Below are positions 51,271-59,651 of a stretch of DNA of 64,000 bases, in pieces. A model generated the notes under the pieces. It was not told where the DNA came from. It searched no databases and was given only the letters and a program-made list of their open reading frames with translations. This stretch comes from Phycisphaerae bacterium (GTDB taxonomy: Bacteria > Planctomycetota > Phycisphaerae > UBA1845). Within the stretch, counting starts at the first letter, position 1. Each line of letters starts with the position of its first letter. Position numbers and translations under genes: made by a program. The stretch covers positions 62,001 through 126,000 of the forward strand of contig JAJDDQ010000031.1 in the NCBI GenBank assembly GCA_029260215.1, in the 5' to 3' direction.

Positions 51271-52806
51271 GTGAACCTTCGTCTTGTCGCACGTCAACTT
51301 GGTCTGCTGATGATCGTCATGTCAGCCTCCATTCTTGTGGTGGCGTTATGGTCCGCCATTGCGTATCTCAGTGGAGAGACATCGGAACTGGCGTCGATGC
51401 GCGCCCTGATGGTGACGGTGGGGGTCGGCAGTGCGGTGGGGGTGGGCATGTGGTTCGGCGTGTCCTCCGCGAAGGCTACGATAGGTCGCCGTGAAGCGAT
51501 TCTGCTCGTGTCGCTGAGCTGGTTTGTCGGGGCTGGGCTTGCTGCATTACCGTTCAGGCTTTGGCCAGTGTTCGCCGGTGGGTTGTCCGATCATCCGTTC
51601 TCCGGTTTCGTGAGTTGTTATTTCGAGTCGATGAGCGGGCTGACAACGACGGGGGCGAGCGTTCTCACTGAAATTTCGGCGTTGCCGCGCAGCCTGCTTC
51701 TTTGGCGGGCGTTGACGCATTGGCTTGGCGGTTTGGGAATCGTCGTTTTGTTTGTGGCGGTTCTGCCCATGCTGGGCGTCGGCGGCAAGCGTCTGTTCCG
51801 TGTGGAGGCTGCTGGTCCGTCGCCCGACGGTGTGACGCCGCGTATTCAGGACACGGCGCGCGTGCTTTGGCTGATATACCTGGGGCTTACCGTCGCTGAG
51901 ATTCTCGCGTTGCGTGTCGTCGGAATGGGTTGGTTTGACGCGGTCTGCCACACGTTCGCCACGCTTGCGACGGGTGGTTTCAGCACGCACAACGCAAGCC
52001 TTGCGGGCTTTCGATCGGTCGGTATCGATCTGGTCGTTCTGTTCTTCATGGTGCTCGCGGGCGTGAATTTCGGGCTTTATTTTCATGTTCTCAAGCGACG
52101 CTGGCGAACGGTTTGGACCGACGTGGAATTGCGGTGCTATCTTGGCATCATTGTTGTCGGCTCGGCGGTCGTGGTGTGGTCGATCCACGGACAGGCGTAC
52201 GTGACGATTACGGGCGAGGTCGCGCCGCAGACGATCGGGTCCACGTTTCAGTACGGTGTTTTTCAGGTCGTCTCGGTGCAAACCACGACCGGGTATTGCA
52301 CGGCTGACTTCAATCAGTGGCCTGTGCTGGCGAAAATCGTCATGCTCCTGCTCATGTGTGTGGGCGGCTGTGCGGGGTCGACCGGCGGGGGATTCAAAGT
52401 CGTACGTTGCATCATGGCCGCCAAGATCATCATGGCGGAGATTTATCGCTCGTTCCGCCCGCAAGTGGTCAGGCCTATCAAGATCGGCAACGTGACCGTG
52501 GATGCGGATCTGAGATCGTCGACCATGATCTATCTGTTCACGCTCGTATTGCTGACCTTTCTGGGTGCCGCCGGATTGATGGTGCTGGAGCGCGAAGCCG
52601 GGATGGACGCGACCACCGCGACCACGGCATCGCTGGCTATGATCAACAACATCGGCCCCGGACTGGGGCGCGTTGGCGCTGCCAACAACTACGGCTGGCT
52701 GACGGACGGAAGCAAGATTCTGACGTGCGTTCTGATGGCGTTGGGACGGCTGGAGGTGTTCAGCGTGATCGTGTTGTTCCACCCGCAGTTCTGGCGCAAG
52801 GATTGA
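51271..52806 (+). CDS. trkH: Trk-type potassium transporter membrane subunit
   Basis: 511 residues with about ten hydrophobic segments, the K+ (or Na+) channel-like pore of the Trk/Ktr family. The four selectivity loops are seen: SGLTTTGASVL, LATGGFSTHNAS, VQTTTGYCTADFNQW and NNIGPGLGRVGA. GTG 51271 follows trkA by nine bases. The protein works with TrkA bound at the cytoplasmic face. Operon position is the usual one. Confidence 0.93.
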   Translation: MNLRLVARQLGLLMIVMSASILVVALWSAIAYLSGETSELASMRALMVTVGVGSAVGVGMWFGVSSAKATIGRREAILLVSLSWFVGAGLAALPFRLWPVFAGGLSDHPFSGFVSCYFESMSGLTTTGASVLTEISALPRSLLLWRALTHWLGGLGIVVLFVAVLPMLGVGGKRLFRVEAAGPSPDGVTPRIQDTARVLWLIYLGLTVAEILALRVVGMGWFDAVCHTFATLATGGFSTHNASLAGFRSVGIDLVVLFFMVLAGVNFGLYFHVLKRRWRTVWTDVELRCYLGIIVVGSAVVVWSIHGQAYVTITGEVAPQTIGSTFQYGVFQVVSVQTTTGYCTADFNQWPVLAKIVMLLLMCVGGCAGSTGGGFKVVRCIMAAKIIMAEIYRSFRPQVVRPIKIGNVTVDADLRSSTMIYLFTLVLLTFLGAAGLMVLEREAGMDATTATTASLAMINNIGPGLGRVGAANNYGWLTDGSKILTCVLMALGRLEVFSVIVLFHPQFWRKD

Positions 52807-52825
52807 CGGCGGATACCGCGTTGGG

Positions 52826-53281
52826 TCAGGGGTTGTATGCGCCGCCGCTGGCCACTGTTTGCAGCGCTCTGATGAATCCGAGCACGAAAAACAGTGTCGA
52901 AAGCGACGTGACCGCGCCGATCACGACGAAACATGAGACGACAAAAACGCTGCCCCTGGTGGGGGAGTTTATGTTCATGGTGGCTTCGATGTGCGGGCGG
53001 GCGAGGAACAGCATGGACGCGAGCACGGCTGCGATCGTTGGCCAAATGCTGATCGAGTGAACGAAGCTGTAAAGCCAGACGTTTCGCGATACCGGATCGG
53101 TCGGTTTGCCCGAGAGTGCCCACAGGAAATGGCCCCGGAGATGGTAAACGCCGTCTTCGACGAATCCATTCGGAGCATCGCCGCCGAGATACCAATAGAT
53201 CAGCGTGTAGGCGACAAAATTCACCAGGCCAAGGGCGATGACCCAGAGCAGCAGTTGGTTGCGTTTTTGTTGATCGTGCAT
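52826..53281 (-). CDS. Small membrane protein, unknown function
   Basis: 151 residues with about four hydrophobic segments (LLLWVIALGLVNFVAYTLIY, FLWALSG, SISIWPTIAAVLASMLFLA, GSVFVVSCFVVIGAVTSLST). An extracytoplasmic-like loop with GFVEDGVYHLRGHF lies between the first two. It is convergent with trkH; only 19 bases separate their stops. No family is recognised; GAAAGAAA precedes ATG. Confidence 0.65.
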   Translation of the reverse strand: MHDQQKRNQLLLWVIALGLVNFVAYTLIYWYLGGDAPNGFVEDGVYHLRGHFLWALSGKPTDPVSRNVWLYSFVHSISIWPTIAAVLASMLFLARPHIEATMNINSPTRGSVFVVSCFVVIGAVTSLSTLFFVLGFIRALQTVASGGAYNP

Positions 53282-53473
53282 TTTCTTTCGCCCGTTAGCG
53301 TCGGGTCGTAAGAATGCTGCGGGTGTCCCTGTGTGTCAACGGCGACATGGAATTGCCGATCGAAAACGGCTCGCACTGGAGTTGCGCATCGCGCAAGCCG
53401 CTTGACATCCATGCGTTTCGGGCGAGAGTGCGCCGACATAAACCCGGCTAAGTGTTCGGGATGGAGGTGGTCA

Positions 53474-53641
53474 ATGCTCAAGCGTCTTGCAAAGCGTTAT
53501 CTGGCAGTGTGTGTCGTACTGGCCTGCGGTGCTCAGGTCCACGCGGGGTTTCTGCCGTCGAGTTTCGGGTTCTCATTCTTGACGGATTTCATTCAAAACG
53601 TCTTTTTTCTACCTTTCCGATTGGTCGGCTGCCTGGGCTGA
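53474..53641 (+). CDS. Short exported peptide (55 residues)
   Basis: A 55-residue frame with an ideal ribosome site GGAGG six bases before ATG 53474. It begins LKRLAKRYLAVCVVLACGA with a signal-like hydrophobic core and continues after QVHAG with an aromatic/hydrophobic mature part (FLPSSFGFSFLTDFIQNVFF, RLVGCLG). No family is known to me. The ribosome site and signal make a real gene likely. Confidence 0.5.
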   Translation: MLKRLAKRYLAVCVVLACGAQVHAGFLPSSFGFSFLTDFIQNVFFLPFRLVGCLG

Positions 53642-53789
53642 TTGAGTGACGACGGTTGTGATGTAATCGGGGCTGCTCAACCTCGCTTTCGTTTTGTCCG
53701 ATAAAGCGCCGGGGTTGATGCTGATTCAATTCCAGCCGCCGCACGCGGGATTGTGCGTCGCGCTTAACCTGAATGCGGGAGGATGAGCC

Positions 53790-54167
53790 ATGCGCCGGAT
53801 TCGTCACGTTGCACTGTTTGCATTGTTGTTTGCGGGTTGTGGTTTGCCGGTGGCGGACCTGCTGAGTGCGTCGATCGCGTCACGTTCGCAGATTCCGCCG
53901 GACGTCTTGGCGGTTTGTTCCCCGCTCTTTCGGTCGGTCGATATTGAGCGTATCGTGATCGAGGTGAATTCCGGCATCGATGAGAACGTCGTCAAGACGA
54001 CGGCCATCACCGCCGCGGATGACGCTTGCTCCGAGACAGCCACCGTGCTCCTCGCGGCCGGTGAAGAGGATGAAAGCCTGATGTTCAACGAGCTTGACGC
54101 CGCAGTCTACAGAACCGATTGCGGAATCTGCTACATACGGATTATCGACAAACTCTACGACCGGTAA
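53790..54167 (+). CDS. Small lipoprotein
   Basis: 125 residues with GGGAGG nine bases before the ATG and a lipoprotein signal (ALFALLFAGCGLP; lipobox FAGC). The mature part contains VDIERIVIEVNSGIDEN and ends with a pair of Cys (TDCGICYIRI). No family recognised. It precedes another lipoprotein gene by about 90 bases. Confidence 0.6.
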   Translation: MRRIRHVALFALLFAGCGLPVADLLSASIASRSQIPPDVLAVCSPLFRSVDIERIVIEVNSGIDENVVKTTAITAADDACSETATVLLAAGEEDESLMFNELDAAVYRTDCGICYIRIIDKLYDR

Positions 54168-54260
54168 GTTGTCCGCGATCTTCCTCAAATGTCCCTCGAC
54201 ACGATGCCACGACGGTGGGCATCGTTGCATTCCCCTCCCGCCGAGTTAAAAAGACGGCTG

Positions 54261-54842
54261 ATGAAGATCGTTGTCTCAATGTCGTGCCTCGCTTTTGCGC
54301 TGCTTACCGCTCCCGGCTGTTCAGGTTCGGGACGAATCTATTGCATCACCACAAGCGTCAAGAAGCTGTCCCAACGCGGGCCGTTGTTCGTCGAAATGTC
54401 AGCCGATCGATGTCACCATTGGCTCGACGAGGCAGGCCGACTCCGAATCGCAATGAGCGGAGAGAACACTTCGATCATCGGTGATGCGGGCAAGCGTGTG
54501 CTGAACGCATCGCTGGTTCTTGGCCTGCCGCCGCAGGACAACGCACGCAACTATCACGTCACGCGCGACACGCTTCGCGTGCGCCTGCGCAAAGGTTACA
54601 ACCATCAGCGGTGGGCGTCGTATGGCGGGATCGTGGCCGTCTGGAAACATGGTGCGAAGGGTTACCGTGGGCGATTTCGCGTGCGCGCGAATCAGCAGTC
54701 CTTTCTCATCACCACCGGGTGGACCGGCAATCAGCGGGTGATTCTCACCGGCGAATTCACATCGACGGAGGATCCAGCGCGAGGCCGGCTGATCCTGGAG
54801 CGGACGGAGTCTCCGGGGATGGAGCGCCCGATCGAGCCTTGA
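54261..54842 (+). CDS. Lipoprotein of unknown function
   Basis: About 193 residues from ATG 54261; the lipoprotein signal (SCLAFALLTAPGCSG) then lies at the N-terminus, whereas the frame from 54189 would place it internally. The mature part is a basic beta-rich domain (GNARNYHVTRDT-like LPPQDNARNYHVTRDTLRVR, GYRGRFRVRANQQSFLITTG). The C-terminal 28 codons overlap the convergent protease gene by 86 bases. Function unknown. Confidence 0.6.
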   Translation: MKIVVSMSCLAFALLTAPGCSGSGRIYCITTSVKKLSQRGPLFVEMSADRCHHWLDEAGRLRIAMSGENTSIIGDAGKRVLNASLVLGLPPQDNARNYHVTRDTLRVRLRKGYNHQRWASYGGIVAVWKHGAKGYRGRFRVRANQQSFLITTGWTGNQRVILTGEFTSTEDPARGRLILERTESPGMERPIEP

Positions 54843-56073
54843 GTGCGTTCAGGGCTGCGCGCAGTTGCTGATCGATCGGAATCGCGTCGATTTCGTGACG
54901 ATCGAGACGAGCACGGTCCGCGCGGATGCGTGCGTACGCTTCGTCCGACAGGGGCACGACGATATCCGGCAGGACGCCCCAATCGCCCGTCTCGCGATTG
55001 GCCTTGTTGCGATGAATGGAGCGTCCGCCCGGCAACTGATAATGGGCGATGGTGATCTTCACACCCCCCGCGTTACCGTGCAGCTCGAAGAAACCCTGCA
55101 CACTGCCTTTTCCGAAGCTCCGCTCGCCGACCACGATCGCCCTGCCGTGGTCTTGCAACGCGCCCGCGACGATCTCCGCCGAACTGGCTGATGCACCGTT
55201 GATGAGCACCGCGATCGGTATTTTCACATCGCCGCGACCATTGGCGACCCACGTGTCCACAGCTTTGCGACGCGTAACCGTGGTCAGAAGCACGCCGTTC
55301 TCAACGAATTGGTCGATGAGTGCGAGGCTCTCCTGCATGACGCCGCCGGGGTTGAAGCGCAGGTCAAAGATGATTCCCGTTATGCCGGTTTGACGGGCGA
55401 CCGCTTCCGCGACGCGCTCCGCCATGCCGTTGCTGAAATGTGCGATGCGCAGATAAGCAATCCGGGGCGAATTCTGAATAATCAAATCCCATTGGTCGGC
55501 CGCGTCGTGACGCACACCTTTAATGAGTATCTTCTCGACCGGCATGCGCGTGACGCTCTTCCGTGTGCGTTGGCCATCGCCTCGACGAATCGAAAGCGTC
55601 ACCTTTGACTGTGGCTCACCCGCGAGCAACGCCCCGGACTTTTCGTAGTCGGTCGGGCCGAGGGGAATGTCGTTCACGGCTTCGATGACGTCGCCGCAGG
55701 CGATTCCCGCTTGGGCGGCTGGTCCGTTTTCGATGGGTGCGATCACGACGATTTCGCCATCGACCAAAGCCGTCTCGATGCCGATGCCGATGTACTCTCG
55801 CGCGTGGCGGCGGCGGAAAGCGTCCATCTGACGCGGTGGAATGTACGCACTGAATCGGTCGAGCTTGCCAAGCATGCCGCCGATGGCTGCTTCCACGAGT
55901 CGCGCGTCGTCGATTTCCTCGACGTAGTGACGTTTGATCAGCGTGTCGATTTCGACAAGCGGCCCGTAGGTCCGATAGATCGTGTCCTGCTCCGCGATCA
56001 TCGGCGTCAGGCCGACGAACATGGTCGCAGCCGCCGCGAGAATGCAGAGTGTCACCAAAACGCGCTTGGACAT
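54757..56073 (-). CDS. ctpA: Carboxy-terminal processing protease (S41, CtpA-like)
   Basis: 438 residues. An N-terminal hydrophobic segment (VLVTLCILAAAATMFVGLTP) anchors or exports it; a helical region follows with RTYGPLVEIDTLIKRHYVEE. A PDZ domain (EYIGIGIETALVDGEIVVIA, NGPAAQAGIACGDVIEAVND) precedes the S41 protease core: RFNPGGVMQES, the catalytic Ser in NGASASSAEIVAG and the Lys in SFGKGSVQGFF. Such enzymes cleave C-terminal regions of periplasmic proteins. ATG 56073 is used. Its 3' end overlaps the convergent lipoprotein gene by 86 bases. Confidence 0.93.
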   Translation of the reverse strand: MSKRVLVTLCILAAAATMFVGLTPMIAEQDTIYRTYGPLVEIDTLIKRHYVEEIDDARLVEAAIGGMLGKLDRFSAYIPPRQMDAFRRRHAREYIGIGIETALVDGEIVVIAPIENGPAAQAGIACGDVIEAVNDIPLGPTDYEKSGALLAGEPQSKVTLSIRRGDGQRTRKSVTRMPVEKILIKGVRHDAADQWDLIIQNSPRIAYLRIAHFSNGMAERVAEAVARQTGITGIIFDLRFNPGGVMQESLALIDQFVENGVLLTTVTRRKAVDTWVANGRGDVKIPIAVLINGASASSAEIVAGALQDHGRAIVVGERSFGKGSVQGFFELHGNAGGVKITIAHYQLPGGRSIHRNKANRETGDWGVLPDIVVPLSDEAYARIRADRARLDRHEIDAIPIDQQLRAALNALKARSGAPSPETPSAPGSAGLALDPPSM

Positions 56074-56109
56074 CACGCTAATCGGTATCGGCCTGCCTGC
56101 GTCGGGCGG

Positions 56110-57081
56110 TCAGTCGTCCGTGTTCAGCCTGACCAAGCCGAGCACTTCCAACGCCCAAAGTAGGTCGCGACGGTCGTGCCGCGTGGTCGGGAAGGCCTCG
56201 TTTATCGGAATGAGGTGGACGCGATCCTTCTCGCAGCGGAATAGTTTGCAGACCGCGCCGATCTGGTTCTTCAGTTGGACAACGGCGGTGCGGCCTTCGC
56301 GGGCCGGTTGATCGGGCGACACGATGACGAATTGACCGTGGCGGATTCGCGGCTTCATGCTGTCGCCGTCCACGCGCAGTGCGAACGCGCGCGGATGCTT
56401 CTTCAGGAAACGCGGCGCGTCGAGGCATTGCGAGACGGAAGCCCCCGCAAACGATGTAGGGCGATTCAACTCGACGAGGCGAATCGATTCTTCGCCCGCA
56501 CCTTGTGGAACATGCTCCTCGCTGACCACGCCCGACTCGTTCGTTTTGTACGTGACGTTTCCGGTTGTGGCTGCGTGAATCAAAATATCGGTTTCACTGC
56601 CGTCGCGCCAAAAGTGTGGCACGCCGGCTGCGGTCCTGCCGAGAACGGGGATCATCATCGCGCCGCCGCTGGTTGGGACGGGCGATAATGTAGCGACTAC
56701 GTCTGATAATTCGCGCGCGTCGTCGAGCAGATCGATCATGGCGATCAGAGCGGGCAGCGCCTTGGGCCGGCGATTGACGATGTGTGCGAACCGACCGAGC
56801 GCCTCACGCGATGCCCGAGTCGCACCGACCGCCGCCCCCGATCTCGTGCCTTGTGAAAATTGCCCGGTCAGCAGCCAGCGAATATCGAGGCCGGAAACCT
56901 CGCAGGTTTTCAGAAGGATCGGCATCGGCGGCAGACGGTCGGATTCGTAGCGTCGCCACGTTGACACATGCACACCGACCGCGCGTGCGAAGCGCGTCGC
57001 ACCTCGCTCGCCGAACGTGCGCAAGCGCGCCTCGCGCAAACGGCGGCGAACACCAGCTTCCTTGGGCTGTCGAGCGGGCAT
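56110..57081 (-). CDS. LexA/cI-like self-cleaving repressor (HTH-S24 peptidase)
   Basis: 323 residues from ATG 57081; a longer frame from 57723 is shadow sequence. The N-terminal ~75 residues form a helix-turn-helix (FGERGATRFARAVGVHVSTW, RYESDRLP). The S24 peptidase part contains a putative Ala-Gly cleavage site (GRTAAGVPHF), the Ser motif LRVDGDSMKPRIRHGQFVIV and the Lys in AVCKLFRCE. This matches phage-repressor-like or LexA-like proteins that autocleave on RecA filament formation. It is divergent from the two Cys-cluster genes (126 bases). Targets unknown. Confidence 0.85.
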   Translation of the reverse strand: MPARQPKEAGVRRRLREARLRTFGERGATRFARAVGVHVSTWRRYESDRLPPMPILLKTCEVSGLDIRWLLTGQFSQGTRSGAAVGATRASREALGRFAHIVNRRPKALPALIAMIDLLDDARELSDVVATLSPVPTSGGAMMIPVLGRTAAGVPHFWRDGSETDILIHAATTGNVTYKTNESGVVSEEHVPQGAGEESIRLVELNRPTSFAGASVSQCLDAPRFLKKHPRAFALRVDGDSMKPRIRHGQFVIVSPDQPAREGRTAVVQLKNQIGAVCKLFRCEKDRVHLIPINEAFPTTRHDRRDLLWALEVLGLVRLNTDD

Positions 57082-57207
57082 TCTGGATAGCCTACATCGT
57101 GAATTGCCGTGGGCAACGGCGTGATGATTGACCGAACGAAAGCGATCCGATGAAATAGCCCGCGAATCGTGGCCTGTGTCTTGGAAACCCAGCAAAGGAT
57201 CAGCATC

Positions 57208-57633
57208 GTGGGCAGGAAGGAAAAGTGGTACGCCGCGGGCTTGGCGTTTGAATGTACGCAGTGCGGAAACTGCTGCAGCGGGCCGCCGGGCTACGTGTGG
57301 GTCACGAAAGTGGAAATCGGGCGCATCGCGAAGTTCACGGGCCGAACGGACGGATGGCTGCCGAAAACTCAGCTTCGCCGCGAAGGGTTCCGATACAGCC
57401 TGACGGAATTGGCCGATGGCGACTGCATTTTCCTCAAGCGCGAAAACGGAAAATCCTATTGCGGCATCTACGACGTCCGCCCGCTTCAGTGTAGGACTTG
57501 GCCTTTCTGGACGAGCAATCTGAAATCGTCCGACACCTGGACTCAGACGGCTGAAACCTGCCCGGGGCTGAATCGCGGAACGCGCCGCGATTTCGTCGCC
57601 ATCGAAGAACTGCGGTTGAAAAAGGAATGGTAA
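57208..57633 (+). CDS. YkgJ-family cysteine-cluster protein
   Basis: 141 residues from GTG 57208 (AAAGGAT seven bases upstream). A Cys-rich motif FECTQCGNCCSGPPGYVWVT is followed by Cys at DGDCIFLKRENGKSYCG, and RPLQCRTWPFW, giving the usual YkgJ set of about eight Cys that probably binds a metal or Fe-S cluster. The function of the family is unknown. It overlaps the next gene by seven bases, a second protein of the same family. Both are divergent from the S24 repressor. Confidence 0.82.
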   Translation: MGRKEKWYAAGLAFECTQCGNCCSGPPGYVWVTKVEIGRIAKFTGRTDGWLPKTQLRREGFRYSLTELADGDCIFLKRENGKSYCGIYDVRPLQCRTWPFWTSNLKSSDTWTQTAETCPGLNRGTRRDFVAIEELRLKKEW

Positions 57634-58094
57634 CCGGTGCAGCCGACATCCTCCCCGCCTGGCGTATTCTCGAACTCGCCACCGAATCAGAATTCGTTGA
57701 CGCGATGGGAGCGCTTTACGCACGTCTGGACGAACGGATCGCAGCCCGCACGCCGGTTTGCGTCAACCGGGGTGATTGTTGCAAGTTCGCCCAATACAAA
57801 CATCGGCTGTATGTGACCCCTGTCGAGCTAGCTTATTTTGTGGCGACGGAACAACTTCCCGCCGAGCCTTTTGACGACGGGGTCTGCCCGCATCAGCGCG
57901 AGGGGATGTGTACCGTTCGCACTGGTAGGCCTATGGGGTGTCGCGTGTTCTTCTGCGAGCTTCGAAGCCAATTCTGGCAGGGCGACGAAACGGAGGCCAC
58001 CCTCACGGAGATTAAGCAGCTGCACACGCGTTTTGACGTACCCTACGCCTACGTAGAGTGGCTTGAAGCCTTGCGATGCCTTTCCCCGGCGTGA
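57627..58094 (+). CDS. Second YkgJ-like cysteine-cluster protein
   Basis: 155 residues, paralogous in motif to the previous gene: VNRGDCCKFAQYKHRLYVTP with the Cys cluster, then CPHQREGMCTVRTGRPMGC and FFCELRSQFWQG. The spacing differs from the first protein, so they may be partners instead of copies. ATG 57627 overlaps the upstream stop; its ribosome site AAAGGA is adjacent, so the true start might be a few codons later. Function unknown. Confidence 0.72.
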   Translation: MVTGAADILPAWRILELATESEFVDAMGALYARLDERIAARTPVCVNRGDCCKFAQYKHRLYVTPVELAYFVATEQLPAEPFDDGVCPHQREGMCTVRTGRPMGCRVFFCELRSQFWQGDETEATLTEIKQLHTRFDVPYAYVEWLEALRCLSPA

Positions 58095-58178
58095 TTTGAC
58101 ACCGCCAACCCTGTGACTTAGGATTTTACTGTTGTCTGGTTCGGGATTTGAGTTTGCTCCTCTGTACGGTGATCGGCG

Positions 58179-58454
58179 ATGAAGAAAGCCTCTTTCATTT
58201 TGGCGATGGCGGGTTCCGCCGCGATTTTGACCACAACCGGCTGCCTCGGGCGCATCGTGGCCAGCTCCAGCTACGCGGGCAGGGTTATGATGAGAACGCT
58301 CGAACCAGGCCCCACCATCACCCAGAGCACAGGCGACCACCTTCATTCCATCAACGCGGTCATCGAAATGGACCGGCGAGCGCTTTTTGAGGACATCGAT
58401 TTGCTCATGCAAACGAACCGTCCCACACGCCTGACCCGCTGGGTCGAGCGTTAG
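58179..58454 (+). CDS. Small lipoprotein
   Basis: 91 residues with a lipoprotein signal (FILAMAGSAAILTTTGC; lipobox TTGC). The mature part is short and polar (TITQSTGDHLHSINAVIEMD), ending in a basic tail WVER. No family recognised. It is followed by 96 bases without an evident feature. Confidence 0.6.
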   Translation: MKKASFILAMAGSAAILTTTGCLGRIVASSSYAGRVMMRTLEPGPTITQSTGDHLHSINAVIEMDRRALFEDIDLLMQTNRPTRLTRWVER

Positions 58455-58550
58455 GCGTTTTTCCAACTGTCTTGTCAATCCTGGATTCTTGCCTGCGGAC
58501 ATGCTGTACGAGAAGATGCCGCGCACGCGCATTGGGGCGTCTCATTCAGC

Positions 58551-59162
58551 ATGCAACCGGATAACGCCTTGACCAGAAAGCCATCCACAAGAATTGACTA
58601 TATCTCCCGCCGCGGAGGCCGCAATTCGACTCCCGACCCCTTATTAGCATTAACGGATGTTCGCGCTGGTCGCATGATTCGGATCGGCGTCATTGCCGCC
58701 AAGACGGCGTGGGTGGCCTGTGCCGTGGCGGTGCCGCTCATTGTCTTGGTTGACGTCGAATCCGTGCTGGTGACCGGGTCGATCGTTTTCCTGTCCGGCA
58801 TAATCAGTTTTTGGTGTGGATGGCGGCGGTACACTCGGTTGACGTGCCTGGCAGTGGCCAATTGTGGCATCGTTTTGCTTTTCGTCGCATTGGTGAATCT
58901 GTTTGGCTGGGGCCCTCCCGACGCAGAAATTCCTTTCGCCTTGATGGGCACCGCGTTTGCCGCGATGACGTTACCGGCGATCATCTCTGTCGCGCGCAAC
59001 GTTCCGATTCAAGACCCGCGCGTGTGTGCAACATGTGGCTACCTGTTGTACGCACTTGTCACGCCCCGCTGCCCTGAATGTGGCACAGAGTTCAACGCTT
59101 CGCTTCTCACGACCGATCAACGCGGCGAGCTTGCCGACCAACGAAGATCGAACCGCCAATGA
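58551..59162 (+). CDS. Membrane protein with C-terminal zinc ribbon
   Basis: 203 residues, or about 162 if the ATG at 58674 is used. Four hydrophobic segments (IAAKTAWVACAVAVPLIVLV, SVLVTGSIVFLSGIISFWCG and two more) precede a zinc ribbon CATCGYLLYALVTPRCPECG at residues ~165-184. The ribbon resembles the one in the protein at 23938-24636, suggesting a family of ribbon-bearing membrane proteins. Function unknown. Confidence 0.6.
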   Translation: MQPDNALTRKPSTRIDYISRRGGRNSTPDPLLALTDVRAGRMIRIGVIAAKTAWVACAVAVPLIVLVDVESVLVTGSIVFLSGIISFWCGWRRYTRLTCLAVANCGIVLLFVALVNLFGWGPPDAEIPFALMGTAFAAMTLPAIISVARNVPIQDPRVCATCGYLLYALVTPRCPECGTEFNASLLTTDQRGELADQRRSNRQ

Positions 59163-59291
59163 CGGCGGCTGCGGTTCCCAGGGATATCAGCCCGGTGAAA
59201 ACGAGTGGGGCGATGTGGGAATCGGCTGGGCGGGTTTAGCCCGTTGCAGCTCCCGAACGGCCCGCTTCGGCGAATGCCGCCGGTGCTGAAT

Positions 59292-59364
59292 TGGGCCCGG
59301 AGGGATTCGAACCCACGACCAAGCGATTATGAGTCGCCTGCTCTAACCGCTGAGCTACAGGCCC
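59292..59364 (-). tRNA. tRNA-Ile(CAU)
   Basis: A 73-base cloverleaf on the minus strand. Acceptor GGGCCTG pairs with CGGGCCC (one G-T pair); D arm contains AGCTCAGCGGTTAGAGC, anticodon loop CTCATAA gives CAT, the variable/T region has TTGGTC then GTGGGTTCGAATCCC. The anticodon stem GGCGA/TCGC and the sequence GCGACTCATAATCGCTTGG match tRNA-Ile2 rather than elongator or initiator Met tRNA. C34 is to be modified by TilS (18673-20142), giving reading of AUA. CCA is not encoded. Confidence 0.9.
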
Positions 59365-59651
59365 GTAACGATGTATGAAGGCCGGCGGACCGGCGGAACG
59401 ATGTTCGCGTGCCTTCTTACAGGATTCGACACGATATCGGCGTGCATTGCAACCGGCGTGGAATATGCTCTTGGGGCGGGGTGCGGGGGGAATAGGCCTC
59501 AACCGGGAACTTGATCGTGGCCGATGAATCGGTGTGAAGTCTTTCGCGCAGGCCGTCGCGACGGCGCGGTTGGCGGCGGTCTCCCCTATACTGTTCGGCC
59601 CGGTCGGCGATGACGCTGATGCGGCGCGAGGGATTACGAAAAGGAGCAATC

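Noticed and set aside
50182-51297. 371-residue minus-strand frame opposite trkA
   Set aside because: Antisense shadow of trkA with no domain.
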